Part shown: positions 1-8,932 of the stretch, piece by piece | Layout of the letters: each line of letters starts with the position of its first letter | How positions within the stretch are numbered: the first letter of the stretch is position 1 | Source of the DNA: Blattabacterium cuenoti | GTDB taxonomy: Bacteria > Bacteroidota > Bacteroidia > Flavobacteriales > Blattabacteriaceae | NCBI RefSeq assembly: GCF_014251575.1 | Contig: NZ_CP059191.1 | Location: 1 to 64,000 of the forward strand | Length of the DNA stretch: 64,000 bases | Direction: 5' to 3' | Notes under the pieces: model-generated | The model's database searches: none | The model's input: only the letters and a program-made list of their open reading frames with translations | Told to the model about the DNA's origin: nothing | Translations under genes and position numbers: made by a program

Positions 1-1254
1 ATGGATAATGAAGCTTTAATAGATTCTTTTTCAGATTTTAAATATGAAAAAAATATAGATAGAGTAAATCTTATGGCTATTTTAGAAGAATCTATCCGAT
101 GCGTTTTAAGAAAAAAATATGATTCATCTAAAAATTACGACATTATTGTAAATCCAGATCAAGGAGATTTAGAGATATGGAGAAATCGTATAGTAGTGAA
201 AGATGGAGAAGTAAAAGATATAAATAAAGAAATAGAATTATCTACAGCTCGTAAAATAGAGCCTGATTTTGAAATAGGAGAAGAAGTAACAGAAAAAGTA
301 GAATTACAATCTTTGGGACGAAGAGCTGTTTTATCTTTGAAACAAAATTTGTTTTCAAAAATCAACGAATACGATAATACAAATACTTATAAGAAATTTA
401 AAAACAAAATAGGAGAAATCATTAATGTTGAAGTATATCATATTTTGTCTAAGCAAATTATTATGAGAGATGAAGAACAAAACGAAATGTTTTTACCTAA
501 ACAAGAACAAATTCCAAGTGATTTTTTTAGAAAAGGAGATCCAGTTAGAGCATTGGTTAAACGAGTAGATTGGAAAGACAATAGGCCTTTCGCTATTCTC
601 ACTAGAAGAGATGAAGCTTTTTTGGAAGAACTTTTTAAATTAGAAATACCAGAAGTCTCTGATGGTTTAATTACAGTAAAAAAAGTTGCACGTATACCAG
701 GTGAAAAAGCTAAAATTGCTGTAGAATCTTATGATGATCGTATAGATCCAGTTGGCGCCTGTGTAGGAATGAAAGGATCTAGAATTCATCCTATTGTTAG
801 AGAACTGAAAAATGAAAACATAGATGTCATAAATTATACTTCTAATACACAATTGTATATTACAAGGGCCCTAAATCCTGCTAAAGTTTCTATGATGGAA
901 GTTAATGAAGAACATAAGTATGTCAACGTATATGTAAAACTTGAAGAAATATCAAAAGCAATTGGAAAAGGTGGGCAGAATATTAGATTAGCTAGTCAAT
1001 TAACTGGATACAAAATTCATATATTTAGAGATTTCCCTTATGAAGATGATGTAGAACTAACAGAATTTTCTGATGAAATAGAACCAGAAGTATTAGAAAG
1101 ATTTCATAAAGTAGGCTTAAATACTGCTAAATCTGTTTTAAATTACAGAAAAGATGATCTCAGCAAACGAACCAATCTTGAAGAAAAAATAATAACCAAA
1201 GTGGTTTCCATATTAAAAAAAGAATTTGAAGAAGAATTCAATATAAATACATAA
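1..1254 (+). CDS. nusA: transcription termination/antitermination factor NusA
   Basis: NusA binds RNA polymerase and nascent RNA and modulates pausing, termination and antitermination. The 417-residue protein shows the family order: N-terminal polymerase-binding domain (about 1-130), S1 domain (about 135-200) and two KH domains. The KH signatures are visible: GACVGMKGSRI at residues 252-262 and AIGKGGQNIRL at 320-330. An acidic tail (about 348-417) replaces the longer repeats found in proteobacterial NusA, as in other Bacteroidota. The ATG is the first base of the window, and the N-terminus (ALIDSFSDFK) matches what I know of flavobacterial NusA, so the gene looks complete. It is followed 53 bases later by infB, the usual nusA-infB order; the expected upstream rimP is outside the window. 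Confidence 0.96.
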   Translation: MDNEALIDSFSDFKYEKNIDRVNLMAILEESIRCVLRKKYDSSKNYDIIVNPDQGDLEIWRNRIVVKDGEVKDINKEIELSTARKIEPDFEIGEEVTEKVELQSLGRRAVLSLKQNLFSKINEYDNTNTYKKFKNKIGEIINVEVYHILSKQIIMRDEEQNEMFLPKQEQIPSDFFRKGDPVRALVKRVDWKDNRPFAILTRRDEAFLEELFKLEIPEVSDGLITVKKVARIPGEKAKIAVESYDDRIDPVGACVGMKGSRIHPIVRELKNENIDVINYTSNTQLYITRALNPAKVSMMEVNEEHKYVNVYVKLEEISKAIGKGGQNIRLASQLTGYKIHIFRDFPYEDDVELTEFSDEIEPEVLERFHKVGLNTAKSVLNYRKDDLSKRTNLEEKIITKVVSILKKEFEEEFNINT

Positions 1255-1307
1255 GTTTTTTGGAGTAAATTTTTATTTTTGTTCTTACACATTTTATATA
1301 TGTTTAT

Positions 1308-3914
1308 ATGACTGATAAAATCAGATTAAAAACAGTATTAACCCAATTCAATATTTCTTTACAAAGAGTAGTTCGTTTTTTACAAAAAAAGGGAATTGAA
1401 ATAGAACATAATCCTAATGCAAAAATAGAAGGACAAGTCTACAAATTTCTTGTGCGAGAATTTCAAACTTATAAAGAAATACGAGATGAGTCTGAGAAAG
1501 TATTTCTGCAAAAAAGGATGGAAAAAGAAAAAATAAAAGAAGAATTGTTAAAATCAAAGCATATTCATGCTCCTCAAATTATACGTGCTAAGTCGGATAA
1601 TTTAATTGGGTTCAAAAAAATAGGAAAAATCAATATTGATATATTAGACAAAAAATATGACACTAAAGAAGAAAAAAAAAATAATTTGCATAAACATAAA
1701 AAAGTAGAAAATAAATTTAAGGAGAATAAACCTGAACACATCGACACTATCTATCAAAAATTAGATGGGGTTATGTTAACAGGAGATAGAATTGATTTAT
1801 CTCAATTTGAAAAAAAAAGAACTAAACAAGAAAATCACATTAAAAAAAAACGAAAAAGAATTAAAAAAGAAATTTTTATTGATGAAATGAGAAATATTCC
1901 TGTCAGGAAAAAACAGGATAAAGAAAAAAAAACTTCTTTTAAACATTCTTCTGAAAAGAAAATAGATAAGTCTAAGAGTAAAAAAAATTCAAAAAAATCA
2001 GGAATTACTGATGAACAAATAGAGAAGCAAATTAAAGAAACTTTGGAAAAGTTATCATCTAAAGGAATAAAATCAAAAGCTTCAAAAATTAGAAAAGAAA
2101 AACGTCAATACAAAAAAGAAAAAAGACTATTGCAAAATGAAATAGAAAATGAAAAAAAAGAAAAAACACTAAAGGTCGCTGAATTTACAACAGTTAACGA
2201 ATTAGCATCCATGATGAAAGTTAATGCAACTGATGTCATTGTTTCTTGTATGTCTTTAGGAATAATGGTGACTATGAATCAAAGATTGGATGCAGAAATA
2301 TTAACTTTAGTAGCAGATGAATTTGGATATAATGTAGAATTTGTTGGATTAGATTTAGAAGAAGCAGTTCAAGATGATAAGGATTTAGAGGAAAATTTAA
2401 AACAAAGACCTCCTATTATCACTGTCATGGGACATGTAGATCATGGTAAAACATCTTTATTAGATTATATTAGAAATACTAACGTTATTGCTGGAGAAGC
2501 TGGTGGAATTACTCAACATATAGCGGCTTATAGTGTAAAATATTCTGAAAATCAGAGCATTACTTTTTTAGACACTCCAGGTCATGAAGCGTTTACTGCT
2601 ATGCGTGCAAGAGGTGCTCAAATAACAGATATTGCAATTATAGTTATTGCAGCAGACGATCAAGTTATGCCACAAACTAAAGAAGCTATCAGTCATGCTC
2701 AAGCTGCTAACGTCCCCATTATTTTTGTATTTAATAAAATGGATAAACCCAATGCAAATTCTGATAAAATTAGAGAACAATTAGCGAATTTAAATTTTTT
2801 AGTAGAAGAGTGGGGAGGAAAATATCCTTCTCAAGAAATATCAGCAAAATTGGGAACTGGAGTGGATAAATTGTTAGAAAAAGTTCTTTTAGTAGCTGAA
2901 TTATTAGATTTAAAAGCTAACCCAAATAAACCAGCAATAGGAACAGTCATAGAAGCTTCTTTAGATAAAGGAAGAGGATATATCACGACTTTACTTTTAC
3001 AAGGAGGAACGTTAAAGGTTGGTGATTATGTATTAGCCGGAAGTCATCATGGAAAAGTAAAGAGTATTTTAGATGAACGAGGAAAATCCATTCATTCAGC
3101 GGATCCATCAAAACCCATTACTATATTAGGATTAAATGGAGCTCCTACTGCAGGAGATAAATTTAAAGTTTTTCAAGATGAAAAAGAAGCAAAACAACTT
3201 GCTTCTAGAAGAGAGCAATTACAAAGAGAACAGAATATACGAGCTCAAAAACATCTTACATTAGATGAGATAGGAAGACGTATTGCACTAGGAGATTTCA
3301 AAGAATTAAAAATAATTCTTAAAGGAGATGTAGACGGTTCAGTAGAAGCTATTGCTGATGCTCTTCAAAAATTATCTACGGATACTATCATGGTAAATAT
3401 TATTTACAAAGGAGTTGGTCAAATAACAGAATCTGATGTATTATTAGCAAGCGCTTCAGACGCAATCATAATAGGATTTAATGTTCGTCCTAATATTGGG
3501 GCTAAGAATATAGCCAAAAAAGAAAATATAGAAATACGAACTTACTCAATTATATATGATGTGACTAATGATATCCAAGAAGCTATGGATGGAATGCTTT
3601 CTCCTGAAATAAGAGAAAAAATATTAGGAAATGCTGAAATAAGAGAGATTTTTAAAATTCCAAAGATAGGAACTATAGCTGGATGTATGGTCGTCGAAGG
3701 AAAATTATTACGTCAAGCAAAAGTAAGATTGATTCGAGAAGGAATTGTTATACATAATGGGGAGTTTACTTCTCTAAAACGTTTTAAAGAAGATGTTAAA
3801 GAAGTTTCTAAGGGATATGAATGTGGTTTTGGAATCAAGAATTATCATAATATAAGATCTGGAGATCTTGTAGAGGTTTATGAGGAATTGTCTACAGAAA
3901 AAAAAGTTAAATAA
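1308..3914 (+). CDS. infB: translation initiation factor IF-2
   Basis: IF-2 is the GTPase that brings initiator fMet-tRNA to the 30S subunit and promotes 70S joining. Domains in order: an IF2_N module (about 3-50), a very lysine-rich linker (about 60-285), a second IF2_N module (about 291-345), then the G domain with GHVDHGKT (375-382), DTPGHEAF (422-429) and FNKMDKP (475-481). Beta-barrel and C-terminal fMet-tRNA-binding domains follow to residue 868. Length is normal for the family. The linker is coded almost wholly by AAA/GAA and carries a run of ten A at 1672-1681. The gene sits between nusA and aspS and its stop codon abuts the aspS start, so the three are probably cotranscribed. Confidence 0.97.
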   Translation: MTDKIRLKTVLTQFNISLQRVVRFLQKKGIEIEHNPNAKIEGQVYKFLVREFQTYKEIRDESEKVFLQKRMEKEKIKEELLKSKHIHAPQIIRAKSDNLIGFKKIGKINIDILDKKYDTKEEKKNNLHKHKKVENKFKENKPEHIDTIYQKLDGVMLTGDRIDLSQFEKKRTKQENHIKKKRKRIKKEIFIDEMRNIPVRKKQDKEKKTSFKHSSEKKIDKSKSKKNSKKSGITDEQIEKQIKETLEKLSSKGIKSKASKIRKEKRQYKKEKRLLQNEIENEKKEKTLKVAEFTTVNELASMMKVNATDVIVSCMSLGIMVTMNQRLDAEILTLVADEFGYNVEFVGLDLEEAVQDDKDLEENLKQRPPIITVMGHVDHGKTSLLDYIRNTNVIAGEAGGITQHIAAYSVKYSENQSITFLDTPGHEAFTAMRARGAQITDIAIIVIAADDQVMPQTKEAISHAQAANVPIIFVFNKMDKPNANSDKIREQLANLNFLVEEWGGKYPSQEISAKLGTGVDKLLEKVLLVAELLDLKANPNKPAIGTVIEASLDKGRGYITTLLLQGGTLKVGDYVLAGSHHGKVKSILDERGKSIHSADPSKPITILGLNGAPTAGDKFKVFQDEKEAKQLASRREQLQREQNIRAQKHLTLDEIGRRIALGDFKELKIILKGDVDGSVEAIADALQKLSTDTIMVNIIYKGVGQITESDVLLASASDAIIIGFNVRPNIGAKNIAKKENIEIRTYSIIYDVTNDIQEAMDGMLSPEIREKILGNAEIREIFKIPKIGTIAGCMVVEGKLLRQAKVRLIREGIVIHNGEFTSLKRFKEDVKEVSKGYECGFGIKNYHNIRSGDLVEVYEELSTEKKVK

Positions 3915-5618
3915 ATGTATAGAACACATAATTGTGGTGAATTGTGCGAAAAAGATATTGGTAAAGAGGTCATATTATCTGGATGGATTCAAAAAAAAAG
4001 AAATTTTGGATCTCTATGTTTTATAGACATTAGAGATTATTTTGGAATAACACAACTTATTTTTTCTAGAAAGTTAATAGATAAAAAATTTTTTTTGGGA
4101 AAAGAATTTTTAATTAAAATTAAAGGAAAAGTAGTTGAAAGATCATCCAAAAATTACAAGATCCCTACAGGAAAAATAGAAATTTTAGTATCTCAGATAG
4201 AAATTTTGAATTCTTCTCTTCCTACTCCTTTTACTATTGAAAATCAAACTGATGGAAATGAAGAAATTAGAATGATATACAGATATCTTGATATAAGAAG
4301 AAATACTATAAAAAACAATTTGATTGTTCGTCATAATCTTGCTTTAGAAATACGAAATTTTCTTTCTAAAAATGGGTTTTTAGAAATAGAAACTCCTATA
4401 TTGATAAATTATACACCAGAAGGTGCTAGAAGTTTTGTCGTTCCATCTAGAACACATATTGGAAAATTTTATGCATTAGCTCAATCTCCCCAACTATTTA
4501 AACAATTATTAATGATAGGTGGAATAGATAAATATTTTCAAATTGTGAAATGTTTTAGGGATGAAGATGCCCGTTCTGACAGACAAATTGAATTTACACA
4601 AATAGATTGTGAAATGTCTTTTGTAGGAGTTAACGACGTATTAACTTTCTTTGAATATTTTATAAAACATTTATTTAAAAAGATAAAAAATATTCAATTA
4701 GAAACTTTTCCTTGCATTTCTTATTCTGATGCAATGAAAATGTATGGAACGGATAGTCCTGATATTCGTTTTGGAATGCCATTTATAGAATTAAATAATT
4801 TGATTAAAAAAAATATTTCTTTCTTAAAAGAACAAGAATTAGTAATAGGAATCAAGATAAAAAAATGTTATAATGCTTATGAACAGATTAATTATCTTTT
4901 AAAAAAAATAGAAAATGAAAATATTTTTTGGATACAATGTTTATCCGATAAAACTTTGCTTTCTTCTAATCCAGATTTTATGAATGAAGAAATTATAATA
5001 ATTTTTATCAATCATTTTCAAGTTAAACCTGGTGATTTTTTATTCATTTCTTACGGAAGAAAAAGAAAAGCTAGAGAAATACTCGGAAAAATTCGTTTAG
5101 AAATAGCTAATCATTTTAATTTAAGAAATCCAAAAATTTTTAAACCTTTATGGATTACAGATTTACCTCTTTTTGAATGGAATGAAAAATATAAGAGATA
5201 TAAATCTGTACATCATCCATTTACAAGTCCAAAAGAAGAAGATATTCATTTGTTGGAAAAACATCCAGAAAGTATTCGTTCTAAATCTTACGATTTAATT
5301 ATAAACGGAATAGAAATTGGAAGTGGATCTATACGTATTCATAATCAAAATATACAAAATTTGATTTTTAAACATTTAGGACTATCTGCAAAAGAAATAG
5401 AATCTAAATTCGGATTTTTTATCAAAGCTTTTGAATATGGAACTCCACCTCATGGAGGAATAGCTTTTGGGTTAGATAGGTTAATTAATCTTTTAGAAGG
5501 GAATGATGACATAAAGAATTTTATTGCTTTTCCAAAAAACAATTATGGAAAAGATATAATGATCAATGCTCCATCTTTTTTGAAAAAAGAAAAATTGAAA
5601 GAATTACATTTTCGTTAA
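3915..5618 (+). CDS. aspS: aspartyl-tRNA synthetase
   Basis: Class II synthetase that charges tRNA-Asp. The N-terminal OB-fold anticodon-binding domain spans about 1-105 (start YRTHNCGEL, then LSGWIQKKRNFG). The catalytic core follows with YRYLDIRR near residue 122, class II motif 2 (FRDEDARSDRQ, 214-224) and motif 3 (GLDR, 519-522). The region between motifs 2 and 3 holds the bacterial-type insertion, so bacterial AspRS fits better than AsnRS; 567 residues is slightly short of the usual ~585. The ATG directly abuts the infB stop. The last 15 bases overlap the 3' end of the convergent ppa gene. Confidence 0.95.
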   Translation: MYRTHNCGELCEKDIGKEVILSGWIQKKRNFGSLCFIDIRDYFGITQLIFSRKLIDKKFFLGKEFLIKIKGKVVERSSKNYKIPTGKIEILVSQIEILNSSLPTPFTIENQTDGNEEIRMIYRYLDIRRNTIKNNLIVRHNLALEIRNFLSKNGFLEIETPILINYTPEGARSFVVPSRTHIGKFYALAQSPQLFKQLLMIGGIDKYFQIVKCFRDEDARSDRQIEFTQIDCEMSFVGVNDVLTFFEYFIKHLFKKIKNIQLETFPCISYSDAMKMYGTDSPDIRFGMPFIELNNLIKKNISFLKEQELVIGIKIKKCYNAYEQINYLLKKIENENIFWIQCLSDKTLLSSNPDFMNEEIIIIFINHFQVKPGDFLFISYGRKRKAREILGKIRLEIANHFNLRNPKIFKPLWITDLPLFEWNEKYKRYKSVHHPFTSPKEEDIHLLEKHPESIRSKSYDLIINGIEIGSGSIRIHNQNIQNLIFKHLGLSAKEIESKFGFFIKAFEYGTPPHGGIAFGLDRLINLLEGNDDIKNFIAFPKNNYGKDIMINAPSFLKKEKLKELHFR

Positions 5619-6101
5619 ATGATTTTTATATCGTAAACAAGATTGTTCATATACAAAAATAGCTTTCTCTTGATTTTTCCAATTTCCTATTTTCACTTTT
5701 TTGTTTTCTAGATCTTTATATACTAAAAAAAAATGTTCTATCTCTTTTTTAGTATGTAAAGAAATTTCATCAATACTATTTATTGTATTATAATTTGGAT
5801 CAGCAATAGGCACACAAATAATTTTTTCATCTTCTCCTTTTTCATCTGTCATAAAAAAAATTCCAATAGGTTTTACTTTTATTAAACAACCCGGAATTGT
5901 AGGTTCTGTCAAAAAAACTAATGCATCTAATGGATCTCCATCCATAGAAAGTGTTTTTGGAATAAATCCATAATCTGTTGGATAACTCATAGGAGAATAT
6001 AAAACTCGATCTAATCGAATGAGATTATTTTTTTTATCAAATTCATACTTATTTCTACTTCCTTTTGGAATTTCAATAAGTACATCAAAATTGACTTTCA
6101 T
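5604..6101 (-). CDS. ppa: inorganic pyrophosphatase (family I)
   Basis: Soluble enzyme that hydrolyses pyrophosphate to two phosphates, pulling biosynthetic reactions forward. The family I signature DGDPLDALV is present, with EIPKGSRNKYEF near the N-terminus and DYGFIPKT before the metal site. I start at the ATG at 6101 (MKVNFDVLIEIPKG), giving 165 residues. The open frame extends 20 codons further upstream, but those codons overlap the E2 gene and do not resemble PPase. The gene begins 4 bases after the E2 stop, so the two are probably one transcript. The 3' end overlaps aspS by 15 bases on the opposite strand. Confidence 0.93.
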   Translation of the reverse strand: MKVNFDVLIEIPKGSRNKYEFDKKNNLIRLDRVLYSPMSYPTDYGFIPKTLSMDGDPLDALVFLTEPTIPGCLIKVKPIGIFFMTDEKGEDEKIICVPIADPNYNTINSIDEISLHTKKEIEHFFLVYKDLENKKVKIGNWKNQEKAIFVYEQSCLRYKNHLTKM

Positions 6102-6105
6102 ATTT

Positions 6106-7299
6106 TTATATTTTTGTATAACAATTAAATTTTTCCAAATATAAAGCAACTTTTTTAGCAAATCCTCCGCCTAAAACTCCATCTATTACACGATGATCAT
6201 AAGAATGTGACAAATAAATTTTATGTCTGATTCCTATAGAATCACCTTCTGGTGTTTCTATAATAGATAATTTTTTTTGTATTAAACCTATAGCCATAAT
6301 GGCAACCTGGGGTTGATGTATAATTGGAGTTCCAAAAAGATTTCCGAAACTCCCAATGTTGCTAATTGTATAGGTACCCCCTTGAGTTTCTTCAGGTTTT
6401 AATTGATTAGATTTAGCTCTTTTAATTAAGTCATTAATAATTTTAATTAATCCTCCTAAATTATAAGAATCTGCGTTTTTTATGACAGGAACAATCAAAT
6501 TACCATTAGGTAATGCTGTAGCTAATCCTATATGAATATTTCTTTTTTTTATTATATTTGTTCCATTAACAGAAATATTGATCATGGGAAGATCCTTAAT
6601 AGCTTTGACTACACATTCCACAAAAACAGACATTAAGGTTAGTTTTTCTCCTGTATTTTTTTGAAAATCATCTTTCATTTTTTCTCTCCATTTCACAATA
6701 TTGGTGACATCTGCTTCAACAAAAGAAGTAACGTGTGCAGATATATTTTTGCTGTTGATCATATGTTCTGCAGTGATTTTACGAATTCTATCCATTTCTA
6801 CAACTTCTTCATTTTCTTTATTTTTATGATCTGATAAAAAAATGTCACTGTATTTAGGCGTAATCATTTTATTTTTTTGAATATATTTTAATATGTCTTT
6901 TTTAGTGACACGGCCCTTTTCTCCAGTTCCTTCTATTGTTTCTAATTCGTAAAAACTAACCCCTTCTTTATGGGCAATAGTACGTACAAGAGGAGAATAA
7001 AAACGTTTTTTATTTTCTTCCATTGTTTCATCTTCTACAGTAAATTTTTTTAACTTTTCTTCCGTTTCTAAAATTGCTATCGGACTTCCTACCTTAGCCA
7101 CTTCATTAGGAGAAAATAATTTCTTTTTCAAAATACCATTGACTGGAGAAGAAATTTCAGAATCTACTTTATCTGTAGCTATTTCTACCAAAAGGTCTTC
7201 TTTTTTTATAGAATCTCCTTCTTTTTTTAACCAACGAATGATAGTAGCCTCAGCTATACTTTCACCCATGGCTGGAAGGGTCAAATTATAATCGGCCAT
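6106..7299 (-). CDS. 2-oxoacid dehydrogenase complex E2, dihydrolipoyl acyltransferase
   Basis: E2 core subunit of a 2-oxoacid dehydrogenase complex, transferring an acyl group from lipoate to CoA. The lipoyl domain is at about 2-77 with the lipoylated lysine in EIATDKVDSE (K44). A peripheral-subunit-binding domain lies near 101-140 (SPLVRTIAHKEG). The acyltransferase domain ends with the catalytic SYDHRVIDG (H369, D373). The N-terminal sequence (LPAMGESIAEATI) is closer to branched-chain-type E2 as I know it from flavobacteria, but a reduced genome may use it for pyruvate. It is distinct from the sucB copy at 56188, which adjoins sucA. No E1 or E3 genes are nearby, so substrate assignment is open. 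Tandem with ppa. Confidence 0.88.
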   Translation of the reverse strand: MADYNLTLPAMGESIAEATIIRWLKKEGDSIKKEDLLVEIATDKVDSEISSPVNGILKKKLFSPNEVAKVGSPIAILETEEKLKKFTVEDETMEENKKRFYSPLVRTIAHKEGVSFYELETIEGTGEKGRVTKKDILKYIQKNKMITPKYSDIFLSDHKNKENEEVVEMDRIRKITAEHMINSKNISAHVTSFVEADVTNIVKWREKMKDDFQKNTGEKLTLMSVFVECVVKAIKDLPMINISVNGTNIIKKRNIHIGLATALPNGNLIVPVIKNADSYNLGGLIKIINDLIKRAKSNQLKPEETQGGTYTISNIGSFGNLFGTPIIHQPQVAIMAIGLIQKKLSIIETPEGDSIGIRHKIYLSHSYDHRVIDGVLGGGFAKKVALYLEKFNCYTKI

Positions 7300-7405
7300 C
7301 TAGATTAATCGTTTTATATTTGCAGATACTAATCAGATTTTACAATCCAATACTAATAAAAATAGAAAACTTACAAGACCAAAAATAATAAATTCATTTT
7401 AAAAA

Positions 7406-8932
7406 ATGAAAATTCTTTCTTTAAATCAAATCAGAAGAGCTGATCAATACTGTATTGATTACGAATCAATTTCTTCTATCGAATTAATGGATAGAGCAGC
7501 TAAAAGCTGTTTTAATTGGATTCTTAAAAATAGACACTTTCAAGTTAGAAAAGTTCCATTTATCGTATTATCAGGAAACGGAAATAATGGAGGAGATGGA
7601 CTTTCTTTGGCTAAAATGTTATATTTTTACGGAGCTAAAGTTTCCATATACATTGTGAATATTTCCAATCACTTTTCAAATGAATTTTTAATCAATAAAG
7701 ATAAAGTATTAAGATATGGCATTCCTTTACAAGTTCTTTGTGAAGGAGAAAAATTTCCTTTATTGGATAAGGAAAGTTATTTGATTGATGCTATTTTTGG
7801 AATAGGATTTAATCGATTGATCAACCAATATTGGAAGTCTTTTTTTCATTATATCAATGAAAAAAAGTTTCAATCTGTTTTATCTATAGACATTCCCTCT
7901 GGTCTTTTTATGGAAAAAAATCATGATGATTTTACAGGAATAATTAAGGCTACTCATACTTTAACTTTTCAAGTTCCAAAATTACCTTTTTTCTTGCAAG
8001 ATTATGCAAATTATGTTGGAAAATGGGAAATATTGAACATTGGATGGAAAAGTGATTTTCTTCAAAAAATGCATACAAAAAACTTTTATATAGATGATCA
8101 ATGCATTTATGCTATAAAAAAAACAAGAAAAAAATTTTCCCATAAAGGAAATTATGGACATGGAATTATTATAGGTGGAAATTATGGAATGATGGGATCT
8201 GTTATACTTGCTGCAAAATCTAGTTTACGAACTGGAATAGGAAAATTAAGTGTATATGTCCCTTCTTGTGGATATGAAATTATACAGAATGCTTTTCCAG
8301 AAGTTATTGTAAAAACAGATATGAAAAAACATTGGATAAGTAATATTGTTATCCCAACTGATATAAATGCAATAGGAATAGGAATAGGAATGGGGAAACA
8401 TCCTAAAACTGAATATGCTTTTGAATCTTTTCTATTAAAAATAAAACACAAAAAGATATCTATGATAGTTGATGCAGATGCCTTAAATATATTATCAAAT
8501 CGATTAAAATTATTAAATCTTCTTCCAAAAAATACTATTATCACTCCACATCCAAAAGAATTTTATAGATTGTTTGGACCATGGAAAAATGATTATCAAA
8601 AATTGGATCTTTTAAAAAGAATGTCTATGAAATATAAAATATTTGTTATATTAAAAGGAGCTCATTCCATTATTTCTACTCCCTGTGGGAATCTGTATTT
8701 TAACAGTACTGGAAATCCAGGAATGTCAACAGCTGGAAGTGGAGACGTTCTGACTGGAATGATAATGAGTTTATTATCTCAAGGTTATTCTCCAAAAAAA
8801 TCATGTATAATGGGAGTTTATTTACATGGATTAGCAGGAGATATTGCTTCAAAGAAATTAAGCGAAGAATCAATCATTTCTAGTGATATTATTGATCACA
8901 TAGGAGCAGCTTATCAGGAAATTACAATTTAA
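7406..8932 (+). CDS. nnr: bifunctional NAD(P)H-hydrate epimerase / ADP-dependent dehydratase
   Basis: Repairs damaged NADH/NADPH hydrates. The N-terminal YjeF epimerase domain (about 1-215) shows SGNGNNGGDGLSLAKML near residue 55 and IDIPSGL near 153. The C-terminal ribokinase-like dehydratase domain (about 240-505) shows HKGNYGHGIIIGG, the VDADALN motif and NPGMSTAGSGDVLTGMI. At 508 residues both domains are full length. It stands alone between divergent (E2) and convergent (lnt) genes, and its last 11 bases overlap lnt on the opposite strand. Upstream, TATATTTG at 7315-7322 matches the Bacteroidota -7 element, but I see no TTTG at the right distance. Confidence 0.93.
   Translation: MKILSLNQIRRADQYCIDYESISSIELMDRAAKSCFNWILKNRHFQVRKVPFIVLSGNGNNGGDGLSLAKMLYFYGAKVSIYIVNISNHFSNEFLINKDKVLRYGIPLQVLCEGEKFPLLDKESYLIDAIFGIGFNRLINQYWKSFFHYINEKKFQSVLSIDIPSGLFMEKNHDDFTGIIKATHTLTFQVPKLPFFLQDYANYVGKWEILNIGWKSDFLQKMHTKNFYIDDQCIYAIKKTRKKFSHKGNYGHGIIIGGNYGMMGSVILAAKSSLRTGIGKLSVYVPSCGYEIIQNAFPEVIVKTDMKKHWISNIVIPTDINAIGIGIGMGKHPKTEYAFESFLLKIKHKKISMIVDADALNILSNRLKLLNLLPKNTIITPHPKEFYRLFGPWKNDYQKLDLLKRMSMKYKIFVILKGAHSIISTPCGNLYFNSTGNPGMSTAGSGDVLTGMIMSLLSQGYSPKKSCIMGVYLHGLAGDIASKKLSEESIISSDIIDHIGAAYQEITI

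Noticed and set aside
6102..6161. 20-codon upstream extension of ppa
   Set aside because: Overlaps the end of the E2 gene and is unlike PPase; ATG at 6101 fits the family.
8182..8544. 120-codon open frame antisense to nnr
   Set aside because: No recognisable protein; it mirrors the conserved nnr dehydratase domain and arises from low stop frequency opposite conserved codons.
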